In this document: piece by piece, positions 63,115 to 64,000 of the stretch
How positions within the stretch are numbered: the stretch's first letter is position 1
Layout of the letters: the number at the start of each line of letters is the position of its first letter
Program-made: the position numbers and the translations under genes
Assembly (NCBI RefSeq): GCF_001429625.1
Contig: NZ_LMSU01000001.1
Location: 1,416,310 to 1,480,309 of the forward strand
Origin: Nocardioides sp. Soil805
GTDB taxonomy: Bacteria > Actinomycetota > Actinomycetes > Propionibacteriales > Nocardioidaceae
Reading direction: 5' to 3'
DNA: 64,000 nt
The notes under the pieces: model-generated
Database searches by the model: none
The model's input: the letters and a program-made list of their open reading frames with translations, nothing else
Told to the model about the DNA's origin: nothing

Positions 63115-63537
63115 ATGGACTGGACCGCCCTCACCTACCTCAGCTACCTCGTCGTCACCGTGCCGCTCACCGTCTGGGTGGCGCGGACCCTTTCGCGCAA
63201 CGGACGGGTCTTCCTCACCGACGTCCTCGGCGAGGACGGCCTCGCGGACGCGGTCAACACGCTGCTGGTCGTCGGCTTCTACCTGCTCAACGTCGGGTTC
63301 GTGCTCCTCTACCTGCGCACCGGCACCACCGTCGTGAACCTCACCCAGATGATCGAGGTCGTCAGCCTCAAGGTCGGGGTCGTGATGGTCGTGCTCGGGC
63401 TGCTGCACTTCTGCAACGTGTACGTCTTCAACTCCATCCGGCGTCGTGCACGGCTCGAGACGTTGCGGACCCCTCCCCTGCCCCCGCAGCGCTACACCCC
63501 GACCGTCGGCCCGGACGCCGCGGCGTACCCGGCCTGA
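63115..63537 (+). CDS. Small three-helix membrane protein, unknown
   Basis: 140 aa with hydrophobic segments at ~5-24, ~45-68 and ~83-105, joined by a short basic loop (ARTLSRNGR) and ending in a Pro/Arg-rich tail. No family assigned with confidence. AGGAG precedes the ATG at 63115. First gene of an apparent TetR-controlled unit. Confidence 0.8.
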   Translation: MDWTALTYLSYLVVTVPLTVWVARTLSRNGRVFLTDVLGEDGLADAVNTLLVVGFYLLNVGFVLLYLRTGTTVVNLTQMIEVVSLKVGVVMVVLGLLHFCNVYVFNSIRRRARLETLRTPPLPPQRYTPTVGPDAAAYPA

Positions 63538-63540
63538 GCC

Positions 63541-63954
63541 GTGCGCCTCACCGTCCTGACCGACCCGGGCTGCCCGCTGTGCCGCGCCTTCGGGGGGTGG
63601 CTCGGCGCCCAGCCCTGCCTGGTGCCGCTCGACCTGGTGCCGGCCGGGTCGCCCGCGGCCCGCGCACTCTTCCCCGCGCTCGACCACGAGCGCACCCTGG
63701 CGGAGGTCACCGTCGTCTCCGACGAGGGTGCGGTGTGGACCGGGGCCCACGCCTGGGTGATGTGCCTGTGGGCCACCGCCTCGCACCGGGCGCTGGCCGA
63801 GACGCTGGCGCAGCCGTCGCGGCTGCCGCTGGCCAAGGGCGCGGCGTACCTCGCGGCGGGCATCCGCAACGCCACCACGGCCCGGCTCACGGCCGGAGGG
63901 GGTGACTACCCTGACGACTGTGCCGGATCCTGCTCCCCGCTCCCCCAAGGCTGA
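63541..63954 (+). CDS. Small CxxC (thiol-disulfide-like) protein
   Basis: 137 aa beginning RLTVLTDPGCPLCRAFGGWLGAQ, a thioredoxin-like or DCC-type CPLC site, followed by an LVPLDLVPAGS segment and a helical C-terminal half (MCLWATASHRALAETL). The family is uncertain. GTG 63541 three bases after the previous stop. Its last 35 bases overlap the TetR gene. Confidence 0.72.
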   Translation: MRLTVLTDPGCPLCRAFGGWLGAQPCLVPLDLVPAGSPAARALFPALDHERTLAEVTVVSDEGAVWTGAHAWVMCLWATASHRALAETLAQPSRLPLAKGAAYLAAGIRNATTARLTAGGGDYPDDCAGSCSPLPQG

Positions 63955-64000
63955 GCAGACCCGCCGGGCCATCGTCGAGGCGTCGATGCGGCTGTTCCGC
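63920..64000 (+). CDS. TetR-family regulator, N-terminus only (window ends)
   Basis: 27 codons are visible: a short tail, then KAEQTRRAIVEASMRLFR, the first helix of a TetR DNA-binding domain. GTG 63920 follows TACCCT (63907-63912) by seven bases, so it can be transcribed independently of the upstream genes. Probable ligand of the operators at 63044-63103. Confidence 0.8.
   Translation, partial: MPDPAPRSPKAEQTRRAIVEASMRLFR

Overview
The window is high-GC, densely packed and heavy in ATGA/GTGA stop-start overlaps. Gene content points to an actinobacterium: a menaquinone (not ubiquinone) pathway, a 14-subunit nuo operon, a fused CobA-HemD, a Rex repressor, a bS22 mini-protein beside an excisionase-like HTH gene, and a BldN-type sigma factor with its anti-sigma. 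Many genes have a TANNNT box 6-8 nt before the start codon, the usual sign of actinobacterial leaderless transcripts. A Nocardioides-like member of the Propionibacteriales is my best guess, but no 16S or other decisive marker is present.

Layout. 1-17150 (minus): polyprenyl diphosphate synthase (cut by the window edge), then nuoN back to nuoA, the complete proton-pumping NADH:menaquinone oxidoreductase, with a Rex-type operator at its promoter. 17391-31460: most of menaquinone synthesis (menG, menF, menD-menC-menE, then menA at 31461), interspersed with an L,D-transpeptidase, a metallo-hydrolase, a secreted GH16 enzyme, an antiporter with a UBP-type zinc finger, a three-TM protein of unknown function and an MFS transporter. 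32334-33506: an ArsR-type regulator plus SRPBCC gene pair bracketed by 32-bp-period repeat arrays in opposite orientation, whose innermost left and outermost right units form a perfect 26-bp inverted repeat. 33523-39238: an Eis-like acetyltransferase, two small membrane proteins and the system II cytochrome c maturation operon (CcsB, ResB, CcdA, TlpA/ResA). 39241-41273: a histidine phosphatase and hemL. 41447-47932: more accessory content (lytic transglycosylase, APH-like kinase, secreted RTX-like protein, methyltransferase, chromate transporter, PCD-VOC fusion). 47943-53551: the rex-hemA-hemC-cobA/hemD-hemB haem operon. 53712-58886: glutaredoxin-like protein, acyl-CoA ligase, HAD phosphatase, BldN-like sigma and RsbN-like anti-sigma. 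58936-62974: PlsC-like acyltransferase, epimerase, bS22, HTH protein and AcuC, an arrangement resembling the mycobacterial Rv0500A-Rv0502 region. 63115-end: a membrane protein and a CxxC protein under two TetR-type operators, followed by the start of a TetR gene.

How it fits together. Complex I, menaquinone, haem and cytochrome c maturation are the parts of one aerobic respiratory chain. Rex (NADH/NAD+ sensor) is encoded here, and Rex-like operators lie at the nuo promoter and, in weaker form, at the rex-hem promoter, suggesting joint redox control. A second possible regulatory thread is the BldN-like sigma factor: sequences resembling its promoter class (CGTAAC-16/17-CGTTGN) lie upstream of the anti-sigma gene and of the lytic transglycosylase gene, which would link it to cell-wall remodelling.

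No tRNA, rRNA, insertion sequence, CRISPR array or phage gene was recognised, and no gene-free stretch exceeds 300 bases. All functional calls come from reading motifs and remembered family features; nothing was searched or computed.
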